From contig JALHMT010000005.1 in NCBI GenBank assembly GCA_022843905.1, positions 186,001 through 250,000 on the forward strand: DNA of 64,000 nucleotides, given 5' to 3'. This document shows, piece by piece, positions 30,763 through 40,278 of this stretch. The position numbers and the translations under genes are program-made. The stretch is from Rubrivivax sp. (lineage in GTDB: Bacteria; Pseudomonadota; Gammaproteobacteria; Burkholderiales; Burkholderiaceae_C). Every line of letters starts with the position of its first letter. Position 1 is the first letter of the stretch. The notes below the pieces were generated by a model, which saw only the letters and a program-made list of their open reading frames with translations, searched no databases and was not told the origin of the DNA.

Positions 30763-31587
30763 CTAGTAGATCAGGCGGTCGGGCCGGATGTCGCGCAGGA
30801 TGGTGGTGGCGATCTCCTCGATCGACTTGTGCGTGGATGACAGCCAGGCGATGCCCTCGCGGCGCATCATCGCTTCGGCCTCGTTCACCTCGTAGCGGCA
30901 GTTCTCGAGCGACGCGTACTTGCTGGCCGGCCGCCGTTCGTGGCGGATCTGCGCCAGCCGTACCGGGTCGATGGTCAGCCCGAAGCACTTGCGCTTGTGC
31001 GGCGCCAGCGGCACGGGCATGCGGCCGCGGTCGAAGTCTTCCGGGATCAACGGGTAGTTGGCTGCCTTGATGCCGTGCTGCATGGCCAGGTACAGCGATG
31101 TCGGTGTCTTGCCGCTGCGGCTGACACCCACCAGGATGACGTCGGCCACGTCGAGGTTGCGCGAAGACTGGCCGTCGTCGTGCGCCAGCGAGAAGTTGAT
31201 GGCCTCGATGCGGTCGTGGTACTCCTCGCTCTGGCTGGCGTCGGAAAAGCGGCCGATGCGGTGGTTCGACTTCACGCCGAACTCGATCTCGAGGGGTTCC
31301 ACGAAGGCGCGGAACATGTCCAGCACCATGCCGGCGCAGCCGGGCCCGGTGACGATGTCGCGCACTTCTTCGTTCACCAGTGTGATGAAGACGATAGGCC
31401 GCTTGCCCTCTCGAAGCGCGACCTCGTTGATCTCGAGCACGACCGCGCTGGCCTTGGCCACGCTGTCGATGAAGGGTCGCCTGACGTGACGCGGGCGCGC
31501 AGGGAACTGGGCCAGGATGGAGTTGCCGAAGGTTTCGGCGGTGATGCCGGTACCGTCCGAGACAAAGAACACGGTTCGTTCAGGCAT
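30763..31587 (-). CDS. ppsR: Phosphoenolpyruvate synthase regulatory protein (kinase/pyrophosphorylase)
   Basis: PpsR (DUF299) phosphorylates PEP synthase on a threonine with ADP to switch it off and reverses this with phosphate. The N-terminal [16 protein letters not shown] and the P-loop [15 protein letters not shown] near residue 153 are characteristic. The 274-residue length is standard. It is divergent from ppsA, its target, across a 206-base intergenic region, an arrangement that ties regulator and target together. Confidence 0.96.
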   Translation of the reverse strand: MPERTVFFVSDGTGITAETFGNSILAQFPARPRHVRRPFIDSVAKASAVVLEINEVALREGKRPIVFITLVNEEVRDIVTGPGCAGMVLDMFRAFVEPLEIEFGVKSNHRIGRFSDASQSEEYHDRIEAINFSLAHDDGQSSRNLDVADVILVGVSRSGKTPTSLYLAMQHGIKAANYPLIPEDFDRGRMPVPLAPHKRKCFGLTIDPVRLAQIRHERRPASKYASLENCRYEVNEAEAMMRREGIAWLSSTHKSIEEIATTILRDIRPDRLIY

Positions 31588-31633
31588 GGCGCAGGGCAGG
31601 GTGGGCGGACCGAGAGGTCCTGTCTGTCCATCA

Positions 31634-31650
31634 TAAGGAGTATGTCCTTA
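31634..31650. promoter_or_regulatory. Inverted repeat TAAGGA-N5-TCCTTA in the ppsR/ppsA divergent region
   Basis: A perfect 6-bp dyad with a 5-base AT-rich spacer lies 47 bases upstream of ppsR and about 144 bases upstream of ppsA. It is a possible operator for a dimeric regulator of both genes. The surrounding bases are more AT-rich than the genes. No regulator is identified; the assignment rests only on symmetry and position. Confidence 0.35.
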
Positions 31651-31793
31651 GAATCCGACTCTACATTTCCGCCCATCGAACGCATGAACTCCCCCAGCCG
31701 ACAACCAGAAGCAAGAAGCGCTGGCGCGTGGGGTTCACTGCGGCGCAGAGACTGGGCGAGAGCACGGCTTTTGCAACATCACGGAGTTTCCCC

Positions 31794-34190
31794 ATGTCTC
31801 AAGCCTCCCTGGCGACCGCCCTGGTCGTCCCGTTCGAACACCTGAGAATGACCGACGTCGAGGTGGTAGGCGGCAAGAACGCCTCTCTCGGCGAGATGAT
31901 CAGCCAGCTGGCCGCCGCCGGCGTGCGCGTGCCCGGGGGCTTTGCCACCACGGCCCATGCCTTCCGCCGCTTCATTGCTCACGGCGGTCTGGGCGATCGC
32001 ATCAACGCGCGCCTGGGCGCACTCAACGTCGACGACGTGCGCGCCCTGGCCGAGGCCGGTCAGCAGATCCGCGACTGGGTGGTCGCCACGCCGTTCCCGG
32101 CCGACCTCGAAGCGGCCATCCGCCAGCAGTTCAAGGAATTGGCAGCAGCCGACCCGGGTGCCAGCTTCGCCGTGCGCTCGTCGGCCACCGCCGAAGACCT
32201 GCCCGACGCGTCCTTCGCCGGACAACAGGAGAGTTTCCTCAACGTCACCGGCATCGACGACGTGCTGCACCGCATGAAGGAGGTCTTCGCCTCGCTCTAC
32301 AACGACCGTGCCATCAGCTACCGCGTGCACAAGGGCTTCGCGCATGCCGACGTGGCCTTGTCGGCCGGCGTGCAGCGCATGGTGCGCTCCGACGTCGGTG
32401 CGGCCGGGGTGATGTTCACCATCGACACCGAGTCCGGCTTTGCCGACGTCGTGCTCATCACGTCCAGCTACGGCCTGGGCGAGACGGTGGTGCAGGGCGC
32501 CGTCAATCCCGACGAGTTCTATGTCTTCAAGCCGGCGCTGAACGCCGGCAACCTGGCCGTCATCCGCCGCGTGCTGGGCTCCAAGCTGCAGCGCATGGAG
32601 TTCGCCAGCCCCGAAGAGAAGGCCGCCACCGGCAAGCCGGTGCGCGTGGTCGACACGCCGCCGGAGCAGCGCAACCGCTACTCGCTGAACGATGCCGAGG
32701 TGACCGAACTGGCGCGCTACGCCCTCATCATCGAGAAACACTACGGCCGCGCGATGGACATCGAGTGGGGCAAGGACGGCAACGACGGCCGCATCTACAT
32801 CCTGCAGGCGCGCCCCGAGACGGTCAAGAGCCAGTCGGAAGGGCGCGTCGAGCAACGCTACCGCCTGAAGGGCAAGGGCACCGTGCTGGCAGAAGGCCGG
32901 GCCATCGGTCAGAAGATCGGCACCGGCCCGGTGCGACTGGTTCGCAGCCCTGCCGAGATGGACCGCGTGCAGCCCGGCGATGTGCTCGTCACCGACATGA
33001 CCGACCCGAACTGGGAACCGGTGATGAAGCGTGCCAGCGCCATCGTCACCAACCGTGGTGGACGCACCTGCCATGCCGCCATCATCGCGCGCGAACTCGG
33101 CATCCCGGCGGTGGTGGGTTGTGGCGACGCCACCGAGAAGGTCAGCGAAGGATCGCTGGTCACCGTGGCCTGCTCCGAGGGCGACACCGGCTTCGTGTTC
33201 GACGGCCTGCTCGAGACCGAGGTCAGCGAGATGCAGCGCGGCGAGATGCCGTACTGCCCGATCAAGATCATGATGAACATCGGCAACCCGACGCTGGCGT
33301 TCGACTTCGCGCAGATTCCCAATGCCGGGGTGGGACTGGCGCGGCTCGAGTTCATCATCAACAACAACATCGGCGTCCACCCCAAGGCCATCCTCGACTA
33401 CCCGAACATCGACCCCGAGCTGAAGAAGGCGGTGGAGTCGGTGGCGCGTGGGCATGCTTCTCCGAGGGCCTTCTACGTCGACAAGCTGGCCGAAGGCGTG
33501 GCCACCATCGCGGCGGCCTTCTGGCCCAAGCCGGTCATCGTGCGGCTGTCGGACTTCAAGTCCAACGAGTACCGCAAGCTGATCGGCGGGACGCGCTACG
33601 AGCCCGACGAAGAGAATCCGATGCTGGGCTTCCGCGGCGCCAGCCGCTACATCAGCGGCGACTTCGCAGATGCCTTCGCGATGGAGTGCGAAGCCCTCAA
33701 GCGCGTGCGCAACGAGATGGGCCTGACCAATGTCGAGATCATGCTGCCCTTCGTGCGCACCGTGCGCCAGGCCGAGCGCGTGGCGCAGATGCTCGGTGAG
33801 CGCGGCCTGCAGCGCGGCACCAACGGGCTGCGGCTGATCATGATGTGCGAGGTGCCCAGCAACGCCATCCTGGCCGAGCAGTTCCTCGAGCACTTCGATG
33901 GCATGTCGATCGGCTCCAACGACCTCACCCAGCTCACCCTGGGCCTCGATCGCGACTCGGGCCTGCAACAACTCGCCAACGACTTCGACGAGCGCGACCC
34001 CGCCGTCAAGGCACTGATCTCGCGTGCCATCGCCGCGTGCCGGGCGACCGGCAAGTACGTGGGCATCTGCGGCCAGGGTCCCAGCGATCACCCTGACTTC
34101 GCCGACTGGCTGGCCTCGGAGGGCATCGTCTCGATTTCTCTGAACCCCGACACCGTGGTCGAGACCTGGACGAGGCTGGCCCGGCGCTGA
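31794..34190 (+). CDS. ppsA: Phosphoenolpyruvate synthase
   Basis: PpsA converts pyruvate and ATP to PEP, AMP and phosphate, a gluconeogenic step. The N-terminal ATP-grasp domain begins [10 protein letters not shown]. The phosphohistidine domain carries [21 protein letters not shown] with the catalytic His near residue 426. The C-terminal TIM barrel has [19 protein letters not shown]-like [25 protein letters not shown] and the active-site Cys in GICGQGPSD. The ATG at 31794 follows ACGGAG by nine bases and gives 798 residues. A terminator-like hairpin follows. Confidence 0.98.
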   Translation: MSQASLATALVVPFEHLRMTDVEVVGGKNASLGEMISQLAAAGVRVPGGFATTAHAFRRFIAHGGLGDRINARLGALNVDDVRALAEAGQQIRDWVVATPFPADLEAAIRQQFKELAAADPGASFAVRSSATAEDLPDASFAGQQESFLNVTGIDDVLHRMKEVFASLYNDRAISYRVHKGFAHADVALSAGVQRMVRSDVGAAGVMFTIDTESGFADVVLITSSYGLGETVVQGAVNPDEFYVFKPALNAGNLAVIRRVLGSKLQRMEFASPEEKAATGKPVRVVDTPPEQRNRYSLNDAEVTELARYALIIEKHYGRAMDIEWGKDGNDGRIYILQARPETVKSQSEGRVEQRYRLKGKGTVLAEGRAIGQKIGTGPVRLVRSPAEMDRVQPGDVLVTDMTDPNWEPVMKRASAIVTNRGGRTCHAAIIARELGIPAVVGCGDATEKVSEGSLVTVACSEGDTGFVFDGLLETEVSEMQRGEMPYCPIKIMMNIGNPTLAFDFAQIPNAGVGLARLEFIINNNIGVHPKAILDYPNIDPELKKAVESVARGHASPRAFYVDKLAEGVATIAAAFWPKPVIVRLSDFKSNEYRKLIGGTRYEPDEENPMLGFRGASRYISGDFADAFAMECEALKRVRNEMGLTNVEIMLPFVRTVRQAERVAQMLGERGLQRGTNGLRLIMMCEVPSNAILAEQFLEHFDGMSIGSNDLTQLTLGLDRDSGLQQLANDFDERDPAVKALISRAIAACRATGKYVGICGQGPSDHPDFADWLASEGIVSISLNPDTVVETWTRLARR

Positions 34191-34213
34191 CGGTGCCGTG
34201 ACTCCAAGACAGA

Positions 34214-34233
34214 ACGGGGCCTGCGGGCCCCGT
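34214..34233 (+). terminator. Terminator-like hairpin after ppsA
   Basis: ACGGGGCC-TGCG-GGCCCCGT is a perfect 8-bp GC-rich stem 24 bases after the ppsA stop, followed by CGTCGTTCTGG, only weakly T-rich. A second smaller stem, AAGCCC-CAAGA-GGGCTT, lies at 34283-34299. The rest of the 186-base gap before the next gene shows nothing else recognisable. Confidence 0.55.
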
Positions 34234-34376
34234 CGTCGTTCTGGCGTGCCTGACTGGCTGCGGGCGGTCCGCCGTCTAGGGTAAGCCCCAAGAGGGCTTG
34301 CGCTGGGTGGGGCGCTTGCTGTCAGACATCAGTAAGGCGTGCCGTCAAAAGTGCAAAAACGCCGCGAGTTGCTCAA

Positions 34377-34673
34377 ATGTTGATGTTCCTCAACCTGGTG
34401 CAGGTGGTCTTGTACGTCGCCTTGCTCGGCCTGCTGGGGCAGGGTCTTCTGTTCATCCTGGCCGGTGCCAAGCGCGAAACCAACTTCTTCTACAAGCTGC
34501 TGCAAGTGGTTGGCAAGCCCTTCGTTTTCCTGGTCAGGAAGATCACGCCGCGGCAGGTGGCCGACCATCAGGTGCCCATCGTCACCTTCTTCTTGCTGCT
34601 GATCCTCTATGCAGTCGTCACGTTCGAGAAGGTCAACCACTGCATCGCAGTGAACATGGTGGGTTGCAAATGA
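34377..34673 (+). CDS. Small two-helix membrane protein, unknown function
   Basis: This 98-residue protein is not recognised. It has a hydrophobic segment at about residues 4-28 (MFLNLVQVVLYVALLGLL), a loop with KRETNFFYKLLQVVGKPFVFLVRKITP that looks amphipathic and basic, and a second transmembrane helix at about 66-84. Similar short proteins upstream of TPR genes occur in Burkholderiales. The stop overlaps the TPR gene start (ATGA), so the two are almost certainly co-translated and may act together at the inner membrane. That link is inference. Confidence 0.75.
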   Translation: MLMFLNLVQVVLYVALLGLLGQGLLFILAGAKRETNFFYKLLQVVGKPFVFLVRKITPRQVADHQVPIVTFFLLLILYAVVTFEKVNHCIAVNMVGCK

Positions 34674-35248
34674 ACCGTCTGAGCTACCTCTGGATGAAGC
34701 TGTCGGCCATGACCTGGCTGGTGTTTGCCCAGCGTGCCAGGGCCTTGCAGGTGTTCAACGCCATGCTCGCGCGCTGGCCCGGCGACGCCTACGCGCTCGG
34801 CAGCCGAGCGCACCTGCGGGTCGAGCTCGGGCAGCACGCCCAGGCGCTGGCCGACCAGCAGGCGCTGACGGACAGCCACCCCGCCGTGGGTGCGCACTGG
34901 TTCAACCTCGGATTCATGCTCGAGGAAGCCGGCCGTTACGAAGAGGCGCTGGCCGCGTTCCAACGCTGCACCGAGCTCAGTCCGCAACTCGACCGTGCCT
35001 GGTATGGACAGGGACTGGTCCTCATCCGCCTGCAGCGCTACGACGAGGCCGTGGTGGCGCTCAAGCGCAACACCGAACTGCAGCCCATGAGCCCGTACGG
35101 CTGGTACCAGCTGGCCCGGGTGCACCTCGATCGCAAGGAGCCTGACGAGGCCGCGAAGATCATCCGGCACCTGAAGGGCTTCGAGCCCAAGGTGGCGGCC
35201 CAGCTGGAGCGGGAGACCGGCCTGATCGCAGGCGGTCGACCCTCCTGA
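34670..35248 (+). CDS. Tetratricopeptide repeat protein
   Basis: The 192-residue protein contains about four TPR units; two clear ones are HWFNLGFMLEEAGRYEEALAAF and AWYGQGLVLIRLQRYDEAVVAL, each with the W/G/A/P-type spacing. TPRs mediate protein-protein contacts. The N-terminus (MNRLSYLWMKLSAMTWLVFAQ) is weakly hydrophobic and could be a membrane anchor or uncleaved signal. It overlaps the small membrane protein gene by four bases. The partner and function are unknown. Confidence 0.85.
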   Translation: MNRLSYLWMKLSAMTWLVFAQRARALQVFNAMLARWPGDAYALGSRAHLRVELGQHAQALADQQALTDSHPAVGAHWFNLGFMLEEAGRYEEALAAFQRCTELSPQLDRAWYGQGLVLIRLQRYDEAVVALKRNTELQPMSPYGWYQLARVHLDRKEPDEAAKIIRHLKGFEPKVAAQLERETGLIAGGRPS

Positions 35249-35366
35249 GAAGTTTTCCTTGAAGCCTCCGCCGGTCGGGGGAGCTCTGCAACCTGGCGTG
35301 CCGATACGCCCAACCTGAAACCACGGGGTCCGTCCCGGACCCGATTCAACGAAAGAGGAGACTGCG

Positions 35367-35624
35367 ATGCAGGTGAGTGAGAACCACCAGGCGTACTGGC
35401 GAAAGAACCTCCGGATCACGGCGATCCTGCTGGCGATCTGGTTTGTCGTGACCTACGTCATGGCGTACTTCGCACGCGACCTGAGCTTCAACTTCTTCGG
35501 ATGGCCCTTCAGTTTCTACATGGGCGCCCAGGGCACGCTCGTGATCTACGTGGCGATCATCTGGTACTACGCCAGCTACATGAACAAGCTGGACATCGAG
35601 CACGGTGTCCAGGAGGAGGAATGA
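35367..35624 (+). CDS. DUF4212 protein (small subunit of a sodium:solute symporter)
   Basis: The 85-residue protein has two transmembrane helices (about 16-36 and 50-68) and the family segments YWRKNLRIT and FFGWPFSFYMGAQG. DUF4212 proteins are always found just upstream of a VC_2705-type sodium:solute symporter and are annotated as its small subunit. A strong AGAGGAGA precedes the ATG. The stop is one base before the symporter start. The role is inferred from the conserved pairing. Confidence 0.92.
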   Translation: MQVSENHQAYWRKNLRITAILLAIWFVVTYVMAYFARDLSFNFFGWPFSFYMGAQGTLVIYVAIIWYYASYMNKLDIEHGVQEEE

Positions 35625-35625
35625 C

Positions 35626-37758
35626 ATGGCAGGCTTGAGTTTCGAACCCGAGACCGGGGTCTCCAACAAGGAGGCCAATGCAGCCTTCAAGAAGGGGCTC
35701 AACAAGGTCTACGGCTGGTACACCGGAGGCTTCCTGGTCTTCGTCGTCGTGCTGGCCATCGCCGAGCAGATGGGCTTGTCCCGCGGTGCCATCGGCATCG
35801 TCTTCCTGCTCGCCACCGTGGCGCTGTATGCCGGCATCGGCATCATGAGCCGCACCAACGACGCGGCCGAGTATTACGTGGCCGGCCGCCGCGTGCCAGC
35901 CGTCTACAACGGCATGGCCACCGGCGCCGACTGGATGTCGGCCGCTTCCTTCATCGGCATGGCCGGCACGCTGTACCTCAGCGGCTATGGCGGCCTGGCC
36001 TTCATCATGGGCTGGACCGGCGGCTACTGCCTGGTGGCGCTGTTCCTGGCGCCCTACCTGCGCAAGTTCGGGCAGTTCACGATCCCCGACTTCCTGGGGG
36101 CGCGTTATGAAGGCAATGCGGCGCGCCTGGTCGGCATCCTGATCGCCATCCTCGTGTCCTTCGTCTACGTGGTGGCGCAGATCTACGGCGTGGGCCTGAT
36201 CACCACCCGCCTGTCGGGCCTGGCCTTCGAGATCGGCGTCTTCGTCGGCCTCGGCGGCATCCTGGTCTGTTCGTTCCTGGGCGGCATGCGCGCCGTCACC
36301 TGGACGCAGGTGGCGCAGTACATCATCCTGATCATTGCCTACATGATCCCGGTGGTGTGGCTGTCGGTGAAGCAGACGGGCGTCCCCGTGCCGCAGGCCA
36401 TCTACGGCAGCCAGCTGCAGAAGGTCACGGCCAAGGAAGCTGAACTCATCGCCGATGCGAAGGAGAAGGAGGTCATCGCGATCTTCAAGCAGCGTGCCGA
36501 CGACCTGAGCGCCAAGCTCAAGGACGTGCCCGCCGCGCTGGCTGCCGACAAGGCGGCTGCGCAGAAGACGCTGGACGACCTGAAGGCTGCCAATGCGCCG
36601 CTGGCGGAAGTACAGGCTGCCGAGAAGGCGTTGGCTGCGCTGCCCAAGGACGAAGCCGCCGCCAGGACGGCCTGGACGGCAGCCCGCGCCGCCGCTGCCT
36701 CACGCGCCACGCCGCTGGCCGGCATGCCCCGCCATGCGCAGGCCTACGCCGGCGATCCGAATGGCGATGCCAAGGCCCAGAAGACCTTCGACGAGTCGCG
36801 ACGCAACTTCCTGGCCCTGGTGTTCTGTCTGATGGTGGGCACGGCCGCGCTGCCGCACATCCTGATGCGCTACTACACGACCCCGTCGGTGAAGGAAGCG
36901 CGCCAGTCGGTGACCTGGTCGCTGTTCTTCATCTTCCTGCTGTACTTCACGGCGCCGGCCCTGGCGGTGCTGGTCAAGTACGAGGTGTTCAACGTGCTGG
37001 TCGGCACGCCTTTCGACAAGCTTCCGTCATGGATAGCGTCCTGGGCGAAGGTCGATCCGACGCTGCTGTCCATCAGTGACATCAACAAGGACGGCATCTT
37101 CCAGCTGGGTGAAATGCGCATCGGCGGCGACATCATCGTGCTGGCCACGCCAGAGATCGCCGGCCTGCCGTACGTCATCAGCGGCATGGTGGCCGCAGGC
37201 GGCCTCGCGGCCGCTCTGTCGACCGCCGACGGCCTGCTGCTGACCATCGCCAACGCGTTGAGCCACGACCTGTACTACAAGATGATCGATCCCAATGCGC
37301 CCACCGCGCGCCGGGTGATGATCTCCAAGGCGCTGCTGCTGGTGGTGGCTCTGGCCGCGGCCTACGTGGCGTCGCTGAAGGTGGCCGACATCCTGTTCCT
37401 GGTGTCCGCGGCGTTCTCGCTGGCGGCGGCGGGCTTCTTCCCGGCGCTGGTGCTGGGCATCTTCTGGAAGCGGGCCAGCAAGTGGGGCGCGGTGCTGGGC
37501 ATGCTCGCCGGTGTCAGCGTCACCTTCTACTACATGGCCACCACGCAGGTCTGGATGCGCGGCCTGTTCGGTGTCACCGGACCGGTCGCCGACTACACCT
37601 GGTTCGGCATCCTGCCGATCAGCGCCGGCATCTTCGGCGTGCCCCTGGGCTTCGCGGTGATCATCATCGTGAGCCTGCTGACGCCGGCTCCCAAGAAGGA
37701 AATCCAGGAACTGGTGGAGCACGTTCGCTACCCGAACCTGAACACCAAGCGGGCGTAA
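35626..37758 (+). CDS. Sodium:solute symporter (VC_2705 subfamily; acetate/monocarboxylate symporter-like)
   Basis: This SSS-family transporter has about 13 transmembrane helices, including [19 protein letters not shown] and [19 protein letters not shown], typical of ActP-like carriers of acetate and other short organic acids. The protein has 710 residues, well above the about 550-590 usual for ActP. The excess is a hydrophilic Ala/Lys/Glu-rich insertion at about residues 264-389 (36415-36792) predicted to form coiled coil, lying in the loop between two helices. The frame is unbroken. The preceding AGGAGGAATGAC gives a strong ribosome-binding site. Substrate is not decided by sequence. Confidence 0.9.
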   Translation: MAGLSFEPETGVSNKEANAAFKKGLNKVYGWYTGGFLVFVVVLAIAEQMGLSRGAIGIVFLLATVALYAGIGIMSRTNDAAEYYVAGRRVPAVYNGMATGADWMSAASFIGMAGTLYLSGYGGLAFIMGWTGGYCLVALFLAPYLRKFGQFTIPDFLGARYEGNAARLVGILIAILVSFVYVVAQIYGVGLITTRLSGLAFEIGVFVGLGGILVCSFLGGMRAVTWTQVAQYIILIIAYMIPVVWLSVKQTGVPVPQAIYGSQLQKVTAKEAELIADAKEKEVIAIFKQRADDLSAKLKDVPAALAADKAAAQKTLDDLKAANAPLAEVQAAEKALAALPKDEAAARTAWTAARAAAASRATPLAGMPRHAQAYAGDPNGDAKAQKTFDESRRNFLALVFCLMVGTAALPHILMRYYTTPSVKEARQSVTWSLFFIFLLYFTAPALAVLVKYEVFNVLVGTPFDKLPSWIASWAKVDPTLLSISDINKDGIFQLGEMRIGGDIIVLATPEIAGLPYVISGMVAAGGLAAALSTADGLLLTIANALSHDLYYKMIDPNAPTARRVMISKALLLVVALAAAYVASLKVADILFLVSAAFSLAAAGFFPALVLGIFWKRASKWGAVLGMLAGVSVTFYYMATTQVWMRGLFGVTGPVADYTWFGILPISAGIFGVPLGFAVIIIVSLLTPAPKKEIQELVEHVRYPNLNTKRA

Positions 37759-37761
37759 GGG

Positions 37762-37822
37762 GTCCCCCCGATGCGCCTGCGGCGCGCCCCCCCAGGGGGG
37801 CGCCTCTGGAGGGGGCACGGCT
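37762..37822. repeat. GC-rich intergenic repeat, copy 1
   Basis: The stretch holds CCCCCCGATGCGCCTGCGGCGCGCCCCCC followed by AGGGGGGCGCC, giving two nested hairpins (GCGCC-TGC-GGCGC and CCCCCC-A-GGGGGG). The same design occurs at 52827-52870 and 57662-57742. Such elements are scattered between genes in Leptothrix/Rubrivivax-type genomes. Confidence 0.6.
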
Positions 37823-37872
37823 TTGCCTGTGCATCCCAGCCGTCGTGGAGTGGATGACGGCGACGATTGTTG

Positions 37873-37898
37873 CGGCCCCCGGGGTGACCTGGGGGCCG
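37873..37898 (+). terminator. Intrinsic terminator-like stem upstream of rpsF
   Basis: CGGCCCCC and GGGGGCCG form an 8-bp stem around a 10-base loop, followed by TTGTCATTT. It would end the symporter transcript before the rpsF operon. Confidence 0.5.
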
Positions 37899-37913
37899 TT
37901 GTCATTTCCGGGC

Positions 37914-37919
37914 TATACT
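37914..37919 (+). promoter_or_regulatory. Possible -10 element of the rpsF operon
   Basis: TATACT (5/6 match) lies 78 bases before the rpsF ATG, just after the terminator-like stem. No -35 hexamer stands at the normal distance, so this is a weak call supported mainly by position. Confidence 0.35.
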
Positions 37920-37997
37920 CGCGGGCTTTTCCCTTGCCGCACCCGTCTGACTGACGCTTCGGGGCGGCTTCCTTCCAGGAATCCACAAGGAGACTCC

Positions 37998-38360
37998 ATG
38001 CGTCACTACGAGATCGTTCTGCTGATCCATCCGGATCAAAGCGAACAGGTTCCGGCCATGCTGGAACGCTACAAGACCCTGGTCACCGCTGCCAACGGCA
38101 AGGTGCACCGCGTCGAGGACTGGGGGCGGCGTCAGCTGGCCTACCTGATCCAGAAACTGGCCAAGGCGCATTACCTGTGCCTGAACATCGAGTGCACCAG
38201 CGAGACGCTGAACGAGCTCGAGACCGGCTTCCGCTTCAACGACGCCGTTCTGCGCCACATGACCGTCGCCAAGACCAAGGCCGAGATCACGCCTTCGGTC
38301 ATGATGAAGGCCGTCGAGCGCGAAGAAGCCCGCAAGGAGCGCCACGAGGCTTCGGCCTGA
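37998..38360 (+). CDS. rpsF: 30S ribosomal protein S6
   Basis: S6 binds S18 on the 30S platform. [18 protein letters not shown] starts the protein and the segment [14 protein letters not shown] is typical. It has 120 residues with an acidic/basic tail. The ATG at 37998 follows AAGGAGA by six bases. It heads rpsF-priB-rpsR-rplI. Confidence 0.98.
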   Translation: MRHYEIVLLIHPDQSEQVPAMLERYKTLVTAANGKVHRVEDWGRRQLAYLIQKLAKAHYLCLNIECTSETLNELETGFRFNDAVLRHMTVAKTKAEITPSVMMKAVEREEARKERHEASA

Positions 38361-38397
38361 GCCGGATCTCCGTACCGGCTCGTTCGGAGTTGCTCGG

Positions 38398-38688
38398 TTG
38401 AACCGTCTGGTTCTGTCGGCACATCTGGTCGAGCGGGGCGCCATGCGATACACCCCGGCCGGTCTTCCGGCGCTGGATCTCGGGCTCAAGCACGAATCCG
38501 AGGTCAGCGAGGACGGTCAACCGCGCAAGGTCTCCATGGAGATGCGAGCGGTGGCCATCGGGGGCATCACGAAGGCGCTCGGTGCGATGGCTCTGGGAAG
38601 CGAGGCCCTCTACGGCGGCTTCATCACCAGCGCACGCAACGGTCGCGGTCTGCTCTTTCATGTCACGTCGGTCGAGCCTCAGGCCTGA
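38398..38688 (+). CDS. priB: Primosomal replication protein N (PriB)
   Basis: PriB is a single-stranded-DNA-binding OB-fold dimer that helps PriA and DnaT reload the replisome. The 96-residue sequence begins NRLVLSAHLVE and contains LKHESEV and the C-terminal VTSVEPQA. The start is TTG at 38398, which gives the canonical N-terminus. The gene between rpsF and rpsR is the usual place of priB in beta- and gammaproteobacteria. Confidence 0.93.
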   Translation: MNRLVLSAHLVERGAMRYTPAGLPALDLGLKHESEVSEDGQPRKVSMEMRAVAIGGITKALGAMALGSEALYGGFITSARNGRGLLFHVTSVEPQA

Positions 38689-38727
38689 TCGTTCTGTTCA
38701 AGTTCGAATCGTTTTTCAGGAGGTCAC

Positions 38728-39018
38728 ATGCCTTCATCCCGCGGTAAGGGTCGTTTTTCCAAGGACAAGCGTCCGAAGCGCAACAACCAGTCTCTGCTGT
38801 TCCGCCGCAAGCGCTTCTGCCGCTTCACGGTGGCCAACGTCGAGCAGATCGACTACAAGGAAATCGACGTCCTGCGCGATTTCATCAGCGAGAACGGCAA
38901 GATCACGCCCGCCCGCCTGACCGGCACGCGCGCGTTCTACCAGCGTCAGCTCACCACGGCCATCAAGCGTGCGCGCTTCCTGGCGCTGCTGCCGTACTCC
39001 GATCAACACAAGGTCTGA
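38728..39018 (+). CDS. rpsR: 30S ribosomal protein S18
   Basis: S18 partners S6 on the 30S platform. The conserved segments are [17 protein letters not shown] and [28 protein letters not shown]. The product has 96 residues, including a basic N-terminal extension. AGGAGG lies five bases before the ATG. Confidence 0.98.
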   Translation: MPSSRGKGRFSKDKRPKRNNQSLLFRRKRFCRFTVANVEQIDYKEIDVLRDFISENGKITPARLTGTRAFYQRQLTTAIKRARFLALLPYSDQHKV

Positions 39019-39031
39019 CCAGGAGCACGAC

Positions 39032-39484
39032 ATGCAAGTCATTCTTCTCGAGAAGGTCGGCAAGCTCGGCAACCTGGGCGACGTCGTCAAGGTCAAGGAC
39101 GGCTACGCCCGCAACTTCCTGATCCCCACCAAGCTCGCACGCCGTGCGACCGAAACGGCGATCAAGGAATTCGAAGGCCGCCGTGCCGAACTGGAAAAGG
39201 TGGCCTCCGCCAAGCTGGCCGCCGCCCAGGCACTGGGTGAACAGATGGCCGGCAAGACCGTGCGCATCGCGCAGAAGGCCGGCGTCGACGGTCGCCTGTT
39301 CGGTTCGGTCACCAATGCCGACATCGCCGAAGCCCTGACGAAGCTGGGCATGGCGACGCAGAAGTCGCAGGTGCGTCTGCCCAACGGCCCGCTGAAGACC
39401 GTCGGCGAGCATCCCGTGACCGTGGCTCCGCACACCGACGTGGTGGCCGAGGTCACCATCCACGTCGTGCCCCAGGCCGACTGA
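39032..39484 (+). CDS. rplI: 50S ribosomal protein L9
   Basis: L9 is an elongated two-domain protein at the base of the L1 stalk. The N-terminal [30 protein letters not shown] is followed by the long connecting helix and the C-terminal domain. It has 150 residues. The ATG at 39032 follows AGGAG by eight bases. Confidence 0.98.
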   Translation: MQVILLEKVGKLGNLGDVVKVKDGYARNFLIPTKLARRATETAIKEFEGRRAELEKVASAKLAAAQALGEQMAGKTVRIAQKAGVDGRLFGSVTNADIAEALTKLGMATQKSQVRLPNGPLKTVGEHPVTVAPHTDVVAEVTIHVVPQAD

Positions 39485-39491
39485 CCGCCGT

Positions 39492-39513
39492 GGCGGGCGC
39501 GACGATGCCCGCC
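39492..39513 (+). terminator. Hairpin after rplI
   Basis: GGCGGGC and GCCCGCC form a 7-bp stem with an 8-base loop, nine bases after the rplI stop. No T run follows, so it may be a weak terminator or a 3' stabiliser for the ribosomal protein mRNA. Confidence 0.35.
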
Positions 39514-39530
39514 CGGTCCGGCCAGAGGCG

Positions 39531-40226
39531 ATGCCCGGCCGCATGATGCCGCCTCGCATCCTCAACCCGCGTGCCGTGCCCGTGACGGGCACGGACGCGC
39601 ATCTTCCCAGTCTCGACGCCGCCTCGCTCAGTGCGCAGGCCCTGCGCGAGCGCCTGTCTCGCATGCAGGGCTGGTCGCCCGAGATCCACGGCGACGGCCG
39701 GCTGTCCGAGCGCACGCCGGCCGCTGCTGCGGTGCTGGTGCCGCTGGTCGAGCGTGACGACGGCCTGCACGTGCTGCTTACCCAGCGTGCCGCCCACCTG
39801 CGCGACCATGCCGGCCAGATCAGCTTTCCCGGCGGCCGAGCCGAGGACTACGACGCCGACGCCGCTGCCACTGCGCTGCGCGAGGCCGAGGAAGAAGTCG
39901 GTCTGGCGCGAAACCATGTCGAGGTCATCGGCCAGTTGCCGGTCTACACCACCGTGACGCAGTTCGTGGTGACGCCGGTGGTCGGCCTCGTGCGCCCGCC
40001 CTTTGCACTGAGCATCGATCGCTCCGAGGTCGACGAGGCCTTCGAGGTGCCGCTGCACTTCCTGATGTCGCCCGGCAACCACCGGCGCCACGTGATGAGC
40101 TTCGAAGGCGGGCAACGTCAGTTCCTGTCGATGCCCTGGCGCACGGCCGACGAGCAGCGCGAATACTTCATCTGGGGCGCCACCGCCGCGATGCTGCGCA
40201 ATCTCTACCGGCTGCTCATCACCTGA
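39531..40226 (+). CDS. Nudix hydrolase (CoA pyrophosphatase type)
   Basis: This 231-residue protein has the Nudix box G-x5-D-x6-A-x-R-E-x2-E-E-x-G at about residues 101-123 (starting GGRAEDYDADAAATALREAEEE). The upstream LLTQRAAHLRDHAGQISFPGG is the UPF0035 signature seen in CoA diphosphatases such as NudL. It therefore probably cleaves CoA or acyl-CoA to phosphopantetheine and 3',5'-ADP. The true start may be ATG at 39531 or one a few codons later. It follows the rpsF operon by 46 bases. Confidence 0.88.
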   Translation: MPGRMMPPRILNPRAVPVTGTDAHLPSLDAASLSAQALRERLSRMQGWSPEIHGDGRLSERTPAAAAVLVPLVERDDGLHVLLTQRAAHLRDHAGQISFPGGRAEDYDADAAATALREAEEEVGLARNHVEVIGQLPVYTTVTQFVVTPVVGLVRPPFALSIDRSEVDEAFEVPLHFLMSPGNHRRHVMSFEGGQRQFLSMPWRTADEQREYFIWGATAAMLRNLYRLLIT

Positions 40227-40278
40227 GACCCCGCCCGCCCGGCGGCGCCTGATGGGGGCGTCGTTATGATGCAGCCCG

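Noticed and set aside
37899-37919. TTGTCA and TATACT as a -35/-10 promoter pair upstream of rpsF
   Set aside because: The spacing is only nine bases, far from the usual 16-18, so only the TATACT was kept as a weak -10.
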